From positions 1-26,722 of the forward strand of contig CAYJMF010000066.1 of the NCBI GenBank assembly GCA_964370855.1: a DNA stretch of 26,722 nucleotides, given 5' to 3'. The notes beneath the pieces are model-generated. The model saw only the letters and a list, made by a program, of their open reading frames with translations, had not been told where the DNA came from and made no database searches. The DNA is from JAKLKS01 sp964370855. Lineage in GTDB: Bacteria > Planctomycetota > JAJSAM01 > JAKLKS01. The position numbers and the translations under genes were made by a program. Every line of letters begins with the position of its first letter. Within the stretch, counting starts at the first letter, position 1. Of this stretch, positions 14,243-21,839 are shown piece by piece.

Positions 14243-14863
14243 TCACACGAGGGCCTCGAGGTAGGGGCGGAGGACGCGGGCCACGCGGCAGACCCCCGCG
14301 AAACGCCAGAGGGCGTCGATGTCCCCGCGGTCGCGGAGGAACTCCTTCAGGGCCTCCAGCGCGACGTCCAGCCCGACGCTGTTGCGGAACTTGAAGCAGT
14401 CGGCCACGGTCTTGGCCGGGCAGAAGACCCTCACGGGGACGCCTTCGAGGACGTGCTCCTCGATCCCCGCGGACCGTGCCTCGTCGGCCATGCGCACGAT
14501 GCGGAGCGGGGGCCAGTCGCGGCGCGGGGCCCGTGCCGAGGGGGCGATGGCCAGCCAGACTTCGTGGGGGATCTGCGTGCCCAGGCCGTGGAACCGGAGG
14601 GCCGAGACGAGGCAGACGACCCCGCCGGGCACGCGCCGGCCGACGGCGGCGAGGTCGCGGTGCTCGGTCGCCTCCGACCCCTCGGCGACGTAGAGCCCCC
14701 GTCCGACGCGCTCGAGGAGCCCCTTCTCCACGAGGCGCGAGAGGTAGGTCCGCGGGAGGCCGAGGGGCGCGAGATCCCGGGCGCGGAGGATGCCGGCCCG
14801 GCGGGCGAGGCCGAGGACCCGGTCGGCCGGGGACCGTGGGTTTCTGTTCGTTGACTGTTTCAT
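14243..14863 (-). CDS. AbiEi-type (type IV) antitoxin / winged-helix regulator, orphan
   Basis: The 206-residue protein matches AbiEi-family antitoxins. It has an N-terminal winged helix (about 12-58; ARRAGILRARDLAPLGLPRT then LERVGRGLYV), followed by the antitoxin domain with CLVSALRFHGLGTQIPHEVW and the late PAKTVADCFKFR segment. AbiEi normally precedes the nucleotidyltransferase toxin AbiEii and represses their shared promoter. Here no toxin gene follows; the next gene is the convergent membrane-protein gene ending at 14118, and nothing fitting lies upstream. It may be an orphan regulator or the remnant of a lost pair. The ATG at 14863 has no Shine-Dalgarno sequence. The AT-rich leader holds a candidate -10 and an inverted repeat (14878-14913). 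Confidence 0.82.
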   Translation of the reverse strand: MKQSTNRNPRSPADRVLGLARRAGILRARDLAPLGLPRTYLSRLVEKGLLERVGRGLYVAEGSEATEHRDLAAVGRRVPGGVVCLVSALRFHGLGTQIPHEVWLAIAPSARAPRRDWPPLRIVRMADEARSAGIEEHVLEGVPVRVFCPAKTVADCFKFRNSVGLDVALEALKEFLRDRGDIDALWRFAGVCRVARVLRPYLEALV

Positions 14864-14877
14864 GCAAGCACAGACAT

Positions 14878-14913
14878 ATAGTAACACACGGAACCGGCAT
14901 CCGACCCGTTCCG
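14878..14913 (-). promoter_or_regulatory. AbiEi promoter with candidate autoregulatory operator
   Basis: A TACTAT hexamer (14883-14878) lies in the only AT-rich patch of this region, and an inverted repeat CGGAAC (14889-14894) / GTTCCG (14908-14913) sits over the expected -35/spacer. AbiEi antitoxins are known to bind inverted repeats in their own promoter. Confidence 0.45.
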
Positions 14914-15285
14914 GGGCCCCGGCCGCCCCGCCATGCTCCGCGGGATGCCCACCCGCCCCACCCCCCGCCGGTACGACCACCCTCTCGTCGCCCCCGCCCT
15001 GGAGACGGGGAACGCGACCCTCGCCATCCGGCTCGTCGTGCCACGCTCCTCGTCATTGCGGCGTTCGTGAACCGTGGCGCCTTCCGTCGACGACGCCAGC
15101 GGTGACCCGTCTTGGGACTCCGCCGCCAGCTGGGGAGTGGAGCGGGAAGTGTGGACTCCCCGTGGCGACAGCCGGAATGTCCTTTCGGAAGCGGGCGGGG
15201 GATGACGCCGGGACGTGAGAACTCGCCTGGATGTCGTGGTGCGTAGCACCGCTGGAGGTTCGAGTTCAGTCCATGCGACCCTCGA
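14914..15285. other. Gene-free stretch between antitoxin and giant repeat protein
   Basis: I find no credible gene here. A short hairpin GGTGC-GTA-GCACC (15238-15250) lies 36 bp after the stop of the 1256-residue gene and might help end its transcript. A TTCGAGT near 15258 mimics a tRNA T-loop but has no matching stems. Confidence 0.45.
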
Positions 15286-18200
15286 TCACCGCGCGTCGAT
15301 CTCGACGGTGCCGCCCGATTCGGCCTCGGCGAAGACCTCCTTCCACTTCCCGCCGGCGTAGACGCGTGCCCGGAGGGTCCAGCGGCCTGGGGGGACGCCG
15401 GGGAGGACGAAGGACCCGTCTGGCCGCCACCTCCCCTCGCCGGGCATCGAGGCTTTCCCGACGAGAAGGTGGACTCCACCGGACCGGTCGCCCTCGGGGA
15501 GGAGGATCTTCCCGGAGATCTGCCCGGCCGGCGCGAGGTCCACCTCGAAGAGAGGGTCGCCCGCCCGGAGGCCCAGGAGGACGGCCGCGGCGCCGGCGTT
15601 CCCGGAGCAGGCGTAGAGGTCGTAGGCCACCCCCGCGCGCAGCCCCCGGAACCGGACCTCCCCGCCCTTGGTCGCGGACGATCCGCAAGGCTGCTCCTCC
15701 CCGGCGGCGGCGAGCGTAACCTGCCCCTCCGCGGGCTTGCCGCCCTCCCGCACCGCGGCCCGGATCTCCAGGCCGGGGTCGAGGACGAGGACGACGCGGC
15801 CGGAGGCGGTGTCCGCGGCGATCTCCTCCGACCGGCGCTCGCGGAGATGGTTCTCCGGGAACCGCGCCTGCACGGTTATCCGGCCCGCCATGAGCGGTGC
15901 GAATTGTGCGATGCCGTTCGCGTCCGTCTGCCTCCCGTCGCCCCGGCCCCGACGGTCCTCCCACTTCAGGTCCACGCAGGCCTCGGGGACCGGCCGGCCC
16001 GCGGGGTCCTGCACGAGGACCTCGAGGGCGAGCCCCGCCCGGACCCGGACGACCGTGTCGGCGGGCGTCCAGTCCTTCAGGGTCTCCGGGAGGTAGTCGC
16101 CGGGTGCTCGGACCGAGAGGACCGCCGGTGCCGATGGGTCCAGGCCCTCTAGGCGGGCCATCCCGGCGGCGTTGGTCTGCCCCGTGATCACTCCGCCCCG
16201 GTGCCGCGCCTCCAGCCATGCCTGGGGCACCGGGCGGCCCTCGGGATTCTGGACGGTGACGAGCACCGACGCGGCGGGCCGGAGGACGAGGGTCGCATCC
16301 TTCGTGCCCCCGCGGACAGCCACACCTTCCGACCGGCACCAGAGCGGCGGCGAGGAGGCCTGGAGGCCGTACTCCCCGTCGCCCGCCCCCTCGAAGCGGA
16401 AGCGCCCCTCGGCGCCCGCGACGGCTCGGGCCCCGAAGGATCCCCACAGGGGGCTCCCGTCCGGCGTCGGCACCTCGGCGCGGAAACGGAGTTCCACGTT
16501 GGCGCCAGGGACGCCTCGTCCCTGCCCGTCCACGACGCGACCCTCCAGGGCAAGGGCGGGGGAGAGCACGACCTCGACCTCCTCGCCCGCCGCACCCGGG
16601 AAGGGGCCGAAGAGCCCGTGGGCGAGTCGGAGGGACGGGTCGTCCGCGTCGGTCGCTTCGAAGACCTCGACCCATGCGCTGGCGGCGCCCTCCCCCTTGG
16701 CGACGGGGACGGCAGCGACACCGTCGCAGAGCGGGAGCGAGCCGGGCTGCCCCGTGCCGGGGATGTGCAATGCGATGCTCCCGCTGGCCACGGGCTTCCG
16801 CGAGGGTCCGAGGACCCGCACCCGGAACCGCGGCGTGGTGTCGCCGGGGGCGAGTCCCGCCCTCTCCATGGTCCTGGCGAGGGACTCGTCCTGGAGCGCG
16901 ACGACGACCTCCCGTGCGCCGGCGTCGACCTCGACCTTCCCGGTGAAGGAGTGCCCGGTCCGGGAGAGGGTGGCACCGACCGCGTACTTCGCCGGTCGGA
17001 GCGCCGCCACCCGGAAGCGCCCCTCGGGATCCGTGGGGCCGGTCTCCCCCCAGGCCGGATAGCCGCCCGGCTTTTCCAGGCTCTCGCAACTCACCTCGGC
17101 CCAGACGGCGGGGGATCCGTCCGGGAGGACTGCCCGGCCCTCGATCGTCAGGGTCCCCGGCAGTCGGAGGGGGTCCACCTCGAACACGAGCGGTCCCGCG
17201 TCCTCGGCCCCGGCCACGAGCTCCCCTCCCCACCAGGCCGGGTTCCGGCCGATGCACCGGAGGACGAGCGGGACCGCTGCGAGGGGGCCGACCAGCGCCG
17301 TCCCGTCGGCCCCGGTGATCCACTCCTCCTTGCGCTGGTCCCCGTGGTGGCTCTTGGGGTCGAAGCGCTCACCGACGGTGACGATGGCCCCCGGGATCGG
17401 CCGGCCGCTCCCGGCCTCCTGGACGCGCACCTCCAGCGTCCTCTCCGCGGGAGCCCGCAGCAGGACTTCGCCTTCGGTTCCGGGAGCCAGAGGGGGCGCC
17501 TCCCCAACCGCCCGCACTCGGTCCTTCTCGTAGGCGGCGAACCTCGACAGGGCGCCGGGGAGGAGGTAGGGGACGACGAAGGCTCCCTCGGCGTCGGCCG
17601 CCGCCTCGCCATGGCCGCACCCCTCGGAGGCCGAACCCTCCTGCCAGTAACGGACCCTCGCGTCCGGAAGGCCGTGGCCCTCGGCATCCACGACGCGCCC
17701 GCGGAGGCGCGCGCAGGGGACAGCGACGAGGTCCCGCGTCGCGGGCTTGCCCTCGGCGAGGAGGACCGTGTCCCCAACCCGGGACCAGGGCTCGGGCCCC
17801 GCGAGGCTCCTCGAGACGAAGCCGCCCCCCTTGACGAGGACCACCGCAGGGCCCCAGGGGAGGCCGTCGAGGCCGTAGCGGCCCTCGACGTCCGCCGTCG
17901 CGCGCCTGACCCGCCCCGGCCAGGCGCGGGCTTCCGATTCCGGAATGGCCACGACCTCCGCCCCCGTTGCCGGGCCGCCCTCCGGCGTGAGGACCCGCCC
18001 CGAGAGCACTGCAGGCCGGCGGAGCCGGAGGACCACGGGCTGGCGGCGTCCTGGCCCCGGGTCCTCGAACTCCTGCTCCAGCGTGAGGAACCCCGGGACC
18101 TCCACGCGGACCGTGGTCCATGCCCCGGCGCAGTAGGGGAGGGGGAACCTCCCCTCGTGATCCGTCCGGCTCGATTCGGAGCCCTGGACCGTCGGCCTTC

Positions 18201-19056
18201 CGAACCAGATCGTCAGCGCGGCTCCCGTGACGGGCGCCCCCGTGGCGTCATCGACGAGGCGCCCCTCCACCGTCTCCACCCCGGCGCCGACGACAAAGGG
18301 GACCTCCGCGTCGGTCGGGAGGATGACCGCGGGTCCGGGGACCTCACGCACTCCGGGGAGGACCGCGGCGAGGCGGACCGTGGCGGCCGGGAGGCCGTCG
18401 AAGGCGAAGCGCCCCTCGGTGTCGGTCTTCTCGAGGAGGGCGTCCTCGCCTTTCCAGGCGAGGATGAGCCCGTCGAAGGGGGAGCCGTCGGGGTTCGTCG
18501 CCCGACCGCGGAGGACGCAGGTCCACGGGCGGAGCGCGATCTTCAGCGGCCGCGCCCACCGGTCCTGCCAGGGGACCGGCGTGCCGTCCGCGCCGAGGAC
18601 GACCGTCGCGCGCCCCCTCCACCCGTCCGCCGCCCTCGCCTCGAAGAGGAACTCTCCGGGGCCGAGCCCCCGGAGCGACCACTTTCCGTCTTCACCCGCC
18701 GACGCCTCCGCCCGCCGTGCCAGGTCGATCCCCTCGTGAAGGTCGGGGTGTCTCCGAGACTCCTGCCACTCCTCCCACGAGTCCGGCGGGGAGGACCACC
18801 TCCGGAGGAGGGTGGCGCTCACTGTCGCCGCGGCGGGGCTCCCGCTCCGGAGGACGACCCCCTCGAGGGCGTCGGCAGCAAGGGGCTTCCGCGGGATCGG
18901 CTCCCCGGGCTGGGCGGCACCTTCCGGAACGATCAGAGCGGGCGCATGACTGTGCGGTGGCGAGGGCCCCTCCGGCACTCCACGCCCGAGGAGGAGCCAC
19001 GCCCCTGCCCCCGCCAACGCGAGAACCGCCAGCCCGACGACTGCCCTCCCTCGCAT
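15286..19056 (-). CDS. Giant membrane-anchored protein with ~13 carboxypeptidase-regulatory-like repeats
   Basis: The 1256-residue protein begins with a membrane helix or uncleaved signal (about 5-24: VVGLAVLALAGAGAWLLLG) and a short Pro-rich stalk. It is then almost wholly built of beta-sandwich repeats, with starts near residues 69, 181, 261, 350, 449, 541, 638, 749, 838, 933, 1013, 1098 and 1181. Each opens like L-x-G-R-V-x-x-x-x-G-x-P-V/L-x-x-A (LEGRVVDGQGRGVPGANVEL, LRGRVVDAEGHGLPDARVRY), and many close with E-G-R-F-x-x-x-G-L-P. This is the CarboxypepD_reg/transthyretin-like fold, used as external stalk or binding module. There is no catalytic motif, LPXTG or outer-membrane barrel. ATG 19056 is chosen because the hydrophobic segment begins there; it lacks a Shine-Dalgarno sequence but has CAGAAT six bases upstream. 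Confidence 0.85.
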   Translation of the reverse strand: MRGRAVVGLAVLALAGAGAWLLLGRGVPEGPSPPHSHAPALIVPEGAAQPGEPIPRKPLAADALEGVVLRSGSPAAATVSATLLRRWSSPPDSWEEWQESRRHPDLHEGIDLARRAEASAGEDGKWSLRGLGPGEFLFEARAADGWRGRATVVLGADGTPVPWQDRWARPLKIALRPWTCVLRGRATNPDGSPFDGLILAWKGEDALLEKTDTEGRFAFDGLPAATVRLAAVLPGVREVPGPAVILPTDAEVPFVVGAGVETVEGRLVDDATGAPVTGAALTIWFGRPTVQGSESSRTDHEGRFPLPYCAGAWTTVRVEVPGFLTLEQEFEDPGPGRRQPVVLRLRRPAVLSGRVLTPEGGPATGAEVVAIPESEARAWPGRVRRATADVEGRYGLDGLPWGPAVVLVKGGGFVSRSLAGPEPWSRVGDTVLLAEGKPATRDLVAVPCARLRGRVVDAEGHGLPDARVRYWQEGSASEGCGHGEAAADAEGAFVVPYLLPGALSRFAAYEKDRVRAVGEAPPLAPGTEGEVLLRAPAERTLEVRVQEAGSGRPIPGAIVTVGERFDPKSHHGDQRKEEWITGADGTALVGPLAAVPLVLRCIGRNPAWWGGELVAGAEDAGPLVFEVDPLRLPGTLTIEGRAVLPDGSPAVWAEVSCESLEKPGGYPAWGETGPTDPEGRFRVAALRPAKYAVGATLSRTGHSFTGKVEVDAGAREVVVALQDESLARTMERAGLAPGDTTPRFRVRVLGPSRKPVASGSIALHIPGTGQPGSLPLCDGVAAVPVAKGEGAASAWVEVFEATDADDPSLRLAHGLFGPFPGAAGEEVEVVLSPALALEGRVVDGQGRGVPGANVELRFRAEVPTPDGSPLWGSFGARAVAGAEGRFRFEGAGDGEYGLQASSPPLWCRSEGVAVRGGTKDATLVLRPAASVLVTVQNPEGRPVPQAWLEARHRGGVITGQTNAAGMARLEGLDPSAPAVLSVRAPGDYLPETLKDWTPADTVVRVRAGLALEVLVQDPAGRPVPEACVDLKWEDRRGRGDGRQTDANGIAQFAPLMAGRITVQARFPENHLRERRSEEIAADTASGRVVLVLDPGLEIRAAVREGGKPAEGQVTLAAAGEEQPCGSSATKGGEVRFRGLRAGVAYDLYACSGNAGAAAVLLGLRAGDPLFEVDLAPAGQISGKILLPEGDRSGGVHLLVGKASMPGEGRWRPDGSFVLPGVPPGRWTLRARVYAGGKWKEVFAEAESGGTVEIDAR

Positions 19057-19062
19057 GCGATC

Positions 19063-19068
19063 ATTCTG
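19063..19068 (-). promoter_or_regulatory. Candidate -10 hexamer for leaderless giant-protein transcript
   Basis: CAGAAT on the minus strand exactly six bases before the ATG at 19056, matching the spacing at 19561 and 25865, though the first base departs from TANNNT. Confidence 0.3.
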
Positions 19069-19548
19069 ACACGGGGTGGCGGCTGCGGGGAGGAGGGCCA
19101 ACGGCGTGGTCTCGTACGCGCGGTCTCGATGGGAGTCTCCAACCCGAGTCCTTGTACGCTCGCAGGTAGTCCCAGAAGGATCCGATCGGGACAATCGGGA
19201 CAAGCGACTTCCCGCCACCTCTCCGGCGCCAGCCGATACCCCCCCTGTACCCTCCCGTTCTCCCGGGGGCGGGAGGAGGAGGTCCGCTGAACTGACGTCC
19301 CCGCATGCCTCGGATCGCAAAGAGGAAGTGCAACCTCCGGTGCGTGGACGGCTTCAAGGGGGAACTGGCGGGGATGACGCGGCGGAGGATGCGTCTGCAG
19401 GTGGCGCAGGCGCGGACTGCCTGCATGGTGTCCCGGTCAGTCGGGGCGGGGTAGGAGGCGGTTCGGCGTCCTCGCGATTCGTGAACCGGCGGCGAGCGTT
19501 GCCTGGAACGGTCTGCCTCCGACCCGCCACCCAGACCGGCACGACCGC
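19069..19548. other. Divergent intergenic stretch, possibly a decayed sequence
   Basis: About 500 bp separate the divergent starts 19056 and 19561. A 49-codon plus-strand frame (19305-19454) and an overlapping minus-strand frame with the segment SFWDYLRAYKDSGW are open. Neither has a ribosome site at its start or a family I recognise. GC bias is weaker than in the genes. I treat it as non-coding or remnant DNA. Confidence 0.4.
19185..19202. repeat. Tandem 9-bp direct repeat
   Basis: ATCGGGACA occurs twice without spacer in the divergent gap. It translates as V-P-I-V-P-I in the minus-strand remnant frame. Possible slippage product. Confidence 0.5.
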
Positions 19549-19554
19549 TACACT
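19549..19554 (+). promoter_or_regulatory. Candidate -10 hexamer, leaderless start at 19561
   Basis: TACACT, then six bases, then ATG. There is no Shine-Dalgarno sequence before this ATG, which fits transcription starting at or next to the A of the start codon. Confidence 0.5.
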
Positions 19555-19560
19555 GGTGCG

Positions 19561-21258
19561 ATGACCCGGCCACGGTTCCTGCTCCTCGCCTCCCTCGCCG
19601 CTGCGGCGGTTCTCGGGCTGCTGGCGTGGCTCGTACTCGGCGGGGGGAGGGAGGATCGGGGCGGGAAGGGGGAGGCCGCCACCGGGGAGCGGCCCGCCGT
19701 CGAGGTTCCCCGCGAGGAGCCGACCCTTCCCTCTTCCACGCCGAACCGGGGGGAGGCTCCGATGGCGGCCGGGAGCGCCCCGGGCGGTGGGTTCGACCTC
19801 CCCGTCGAGGAGCCGGAGGGTGCGACCCTCCCCGGGCTCGCGTCGCTCGAGGACGGGACGCCGCTCGCGGGGGTGGAGTTCTTCTACGTGAACGGGAACG
19901 GAATGAAGACTCCAATCCTCAAGACCAGCCTGGCCGACGGCTCCTTCGCTGTCATTCCGGGCTTGAATGCCTCGGTACACCATCCATGGGCGGTACCCGT
20001 GGCGGCGGCGGGGGGGACGCTGGAGGGGGACGTCATCTGCGGCGCCCCCGACGCGGATCGCCTCCTCCTCACCTTCCGCGACCGCCCCGGCACCGCCCAC
20101 GTGCGGCTCGTGGACGCGTCCAGCGGGCTTCCGATCACCGACGTTACCGGGCTCCGCATGGAGTGGGAATTCCCCGGGGCCGTGCTCACCGCCGACGTGC
20201 CCGCCGACCCCGGCCTCGGCGGCTGGATCCCGATCACCGAGGGGCGGCTCCCGGACAACCTCGGCGTGGACCCGGCGATGCTCCGTGCCGACCCGGCGAA
20301 GGTCACCGTCGTCCTCACGATGCCGGGGTACGCCGCGGCGCGCCTCCCGCTCCCAGAGGTGCGCGGCCGGCGCGAGGAGCGGGTGGAGCCGGTGGAGGCC
20401 GACGTGAGGGGTGAGGTTGTGTTCGCCCTCTACATCGACTCCAGAGGTATCGGCGACGACACACTCGCGGCCTCCCTGCGGTCCCTGGATCCGGACCCCC
20501 AACCGGTGCCGGAGCGACTCCTCGGGCTTCCACGCAAGGAGGGCCCCTTCGGTCTCCATGGACTCCCCGACGGCTCGTGGGAACTCCTGCTGACCCAGGA
20601 GATATCCGGTGGTTTCGGGACCTTCCGCGCAAGGCGCGCCTTCGAGAAGCGCGGCGCACCCGTGGACCTCGGGAAGATCCAGCTCGAGGCGGAGGGCGGC
20701 GCCGCCCTCTCCGTCCACGTGACCGACGCCGACGGCCGCCCCATGCCGCAGGCCTCCGTGGTCGTCCTGCGCGCCGGGGAATCGGGTGACGGGGCGAGCC
20801 CCCTCCTCCCCGACGACGGGGGGCGGGTCACCGTGGACGGCCTCGCGCCGGGGGCCGACTACCGGGTGCAGGTGCGGGGGCTCCCGCGGGTCCTCGAGGA
20901 GCCGGTGCGGGCGGAGGCCAGGAAGGAGGGGGAGGAGAAGTACCCGCCCACCCTCGAGTTCCGCTGGCCGGAGAAGCTCGTCCCCTGCCGCATCACGCTG
21001 GTCGTGGACGGGAAGGTCGTCGCCAACCCCGACGGGAGCCGCACCATCCCCGCCACCATCAAGGAGTCCCCCCTCCCGCGCGATCGCGGCGCCTGGGGGG
21101 CCGACGGGACCTTCTCGGCGGAACTCGTGCCGGGGACCTACCGCTTCAGCGCCTTCGCCACGGCGAAGGACGGGGGCGGGCTCGTGCTGTTCGCCGGGGA
21201 GGTGACGGTCCCCGCGGGGGAGGCGTTCGAGACGCGGCTGGAGATGAGGGTCCCTTGA
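19561..21258 (+). CDS. Membrane-anchored beta-sandwich protein, paralog 1 of the tandem trio
   Basis: The 565-residue protein has a membrane helix at about 6-27, a Pro/Glu/Arg-rich stalk to about 75, and an external region with carboxypeptidase-regulatory-like features. After the stalk comes LEDGTPLAGVEFF, echoed in paralog 2 as LEDGTPFPGVLFL. Residues 385-399 read VHVTDADGRPMPQAS, and 421-436 contain VTVDGLAPGADYRV; both blocks recur in paralog 2 (409-416 and 465-481). No enzyme motif or cell-wall sorting signal is present. It is the first gene of a three-gene overlapping run with a GNAT acetyltransferase and paralog 2, so they should be made together. The function is unknown; an envelope or binding role is inferred from architecture. 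Confidence 0.8.
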   Translation: MTRPRFLLLASLAAAAVLGLLAWLVLGGGREDRGGKGEAATGERPAVEVPREEPTLPSSTPNRGEAPMAAGSAPGGGFDLPVEEPEGATLPGLASLEDGTPLAGVEFFYVNGNGMKTPILKTSLADGSFAVIPGLNASVHHPWAVPVAAAGGTLEGDVICGAPDADRLLLTFRDRPGTAHVRLVDASSGLPITDVTGLRMEWEFPGAVLTADVPADPGLGGWIPITEGRLPDNLGVDPAMLRADPAKVTVVLTMPGYAAARLPLPEVRGRREERVEPVEADVRGEVVFALYIDSRGIGDDTLAASLRSLDPDPQPVPERLLGLPRKEGPFGLHGLPDGSWELLLTQEISGGFGTFRARRAFEKRGAPVDLGKIQLEAEGGAALSVHVTDADGRPMPQASVVVLRAGESGDGASPLLPDDGGRVTVDGLAPGADYRVQVRGLPRVLEEPVRAEARKEGEEKYPPTLEFRWPEKLVPCRITLVVDGKVVANPDGSRTIPATIKESPLPRDRGAWGADGTFSAELVPGTYRFSAFATAKDGGGLVLFAGEVTVPAGEAFETRLEMRVP

Positions 21259-21839
21259 ACCCGGAGAGTGTATCAGAATGTGATACACAAGAGAGCGAGT
21301 CCGATCCTCCCCTCCGGTTGCGCCCCCTCCGCGACGACCCTTCCGACCACAGCCTCCTTGCCCGCTGGCTCACCGACCCCCGCCTCCTCGAGTGGTACCA
21401 CGGCCGCGACGACCCCCACGACGAGGCGCGGGTCCGCGAGGCGTACGGCCCCCTCGCGCGGGGGGAGGACCCCGCGGAGGCCCGCATCGCCGAGGAGGCG
21501 GGCGTCCCCGTCGGCTACATCCAGTGCTGGCCGGAGGAGGGGTGGCCGGAGACCCGGCCGCTGCTCCCGGATCCCGCCGGCGCGTGGGGCATCGACTACT
21601 TCCTCGATCCGGAGCGCTGGCACCGGGGGCTCGGCGTCCGCATGATCGAAGCCATGGTGCAACTCCTCTTCGTGGAGCGGGGCGCCTCCCGGGTGGTGAG
21701 CGACCCGCGGGCCGACAACCCCCGCTCCGTGCGCGTCCTCGAGAAGGCCGGGTTCCGCCGCGTGCGGATCCTCCCGGCCCACGAGATGCACGAGGGCGCG
21801 ATGCGGGACTGCGTGCTGATGGAGCGGCTCCGCCCGTGA
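21255..21839 (+). CDS. GNAT-family N-acetyltransferase (AAC(6')-like)
   Basis: The 194-residue protein fits the GNAT fold of the aminoglycoside 6'-acetyltransferase/RimJ-like branch. It has LRPLRDDPSDHSLLARWLTD at the start of the domain, GIDYFLDPERWHRGLGVRMI around the acetyl-CoA pyrophosphate loop, and DPRADNPRSVRVLEKAGFRR at the end, a very typical sequence. It would move acetyl from acetyl-CoA to an amine; the acceptor is unknown and drug resistance cannot be claimed. The likely start is a TTG overlapping the previous stop (TTGA), with GATGAGGG upstream. About 18 unconserved residues precede the domain, and a perfect 8-bp palindrome lies in their codons (21268-21288). Its stop overlaps the GTG of paralog 2, so it is embedded in the envelope-protein operon. 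Confidence 0.85.
   Translation: MNPESVSECDTQESESDPPLRLRPLRDDPSDHSLLARWLTDPRLLEWYHGRDDPHDEARVREAYGPLARGEDPAEARIAEEAGVPVGYIQCWPEEGWPETRPLLPDPAGAWGIDYFLDPERWHRGLGVRMIEAMVQLLFVERGASRVVSDPRADNPRSVRVLEKAGFRRVRILPAHEMHEGAMRDCVLMERLRP
21268..21288. promoter_or_regulatory. Perfect 8-bp palindrome at the acetyltransferase start
   Basis: GTGTATCA-GAATG-TGATACAC lies 13 bases into the acetyltransferase frame (TTG start 21255). It is strikingly AT-rich for this genome. It could be a repressor operator for an internal promoter or an mRNA hairpin beside the start codon. Confidence 0.55.

Noticed and set aside
15230..15275. A tRNA-like TTCGAGT loop and a nearby hairpin
   Set aside because: Position 61 is not C, the T-stem does not pair past two bases, and no acceptor or anticodon stem fits around it.
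16201..19290. A 1029-codon open frame on the plus strand opposite the giant repeat protein
   Set aside because: It is antisense to a protein with clear repeats and a membrane helix, its translation is Arg/Gly/Pro/Asp-rich without motifs, and such long antisense frames are usual when third positions are nearly all G or C.
19305..19454. A 49-codon frame starting MPRIAKRKCNLRC
   Set aside because: There is no ribosome site or -10 at the right distance, no family recognised, and it overlaps an open frame on the other strand; not enough to call a gene.
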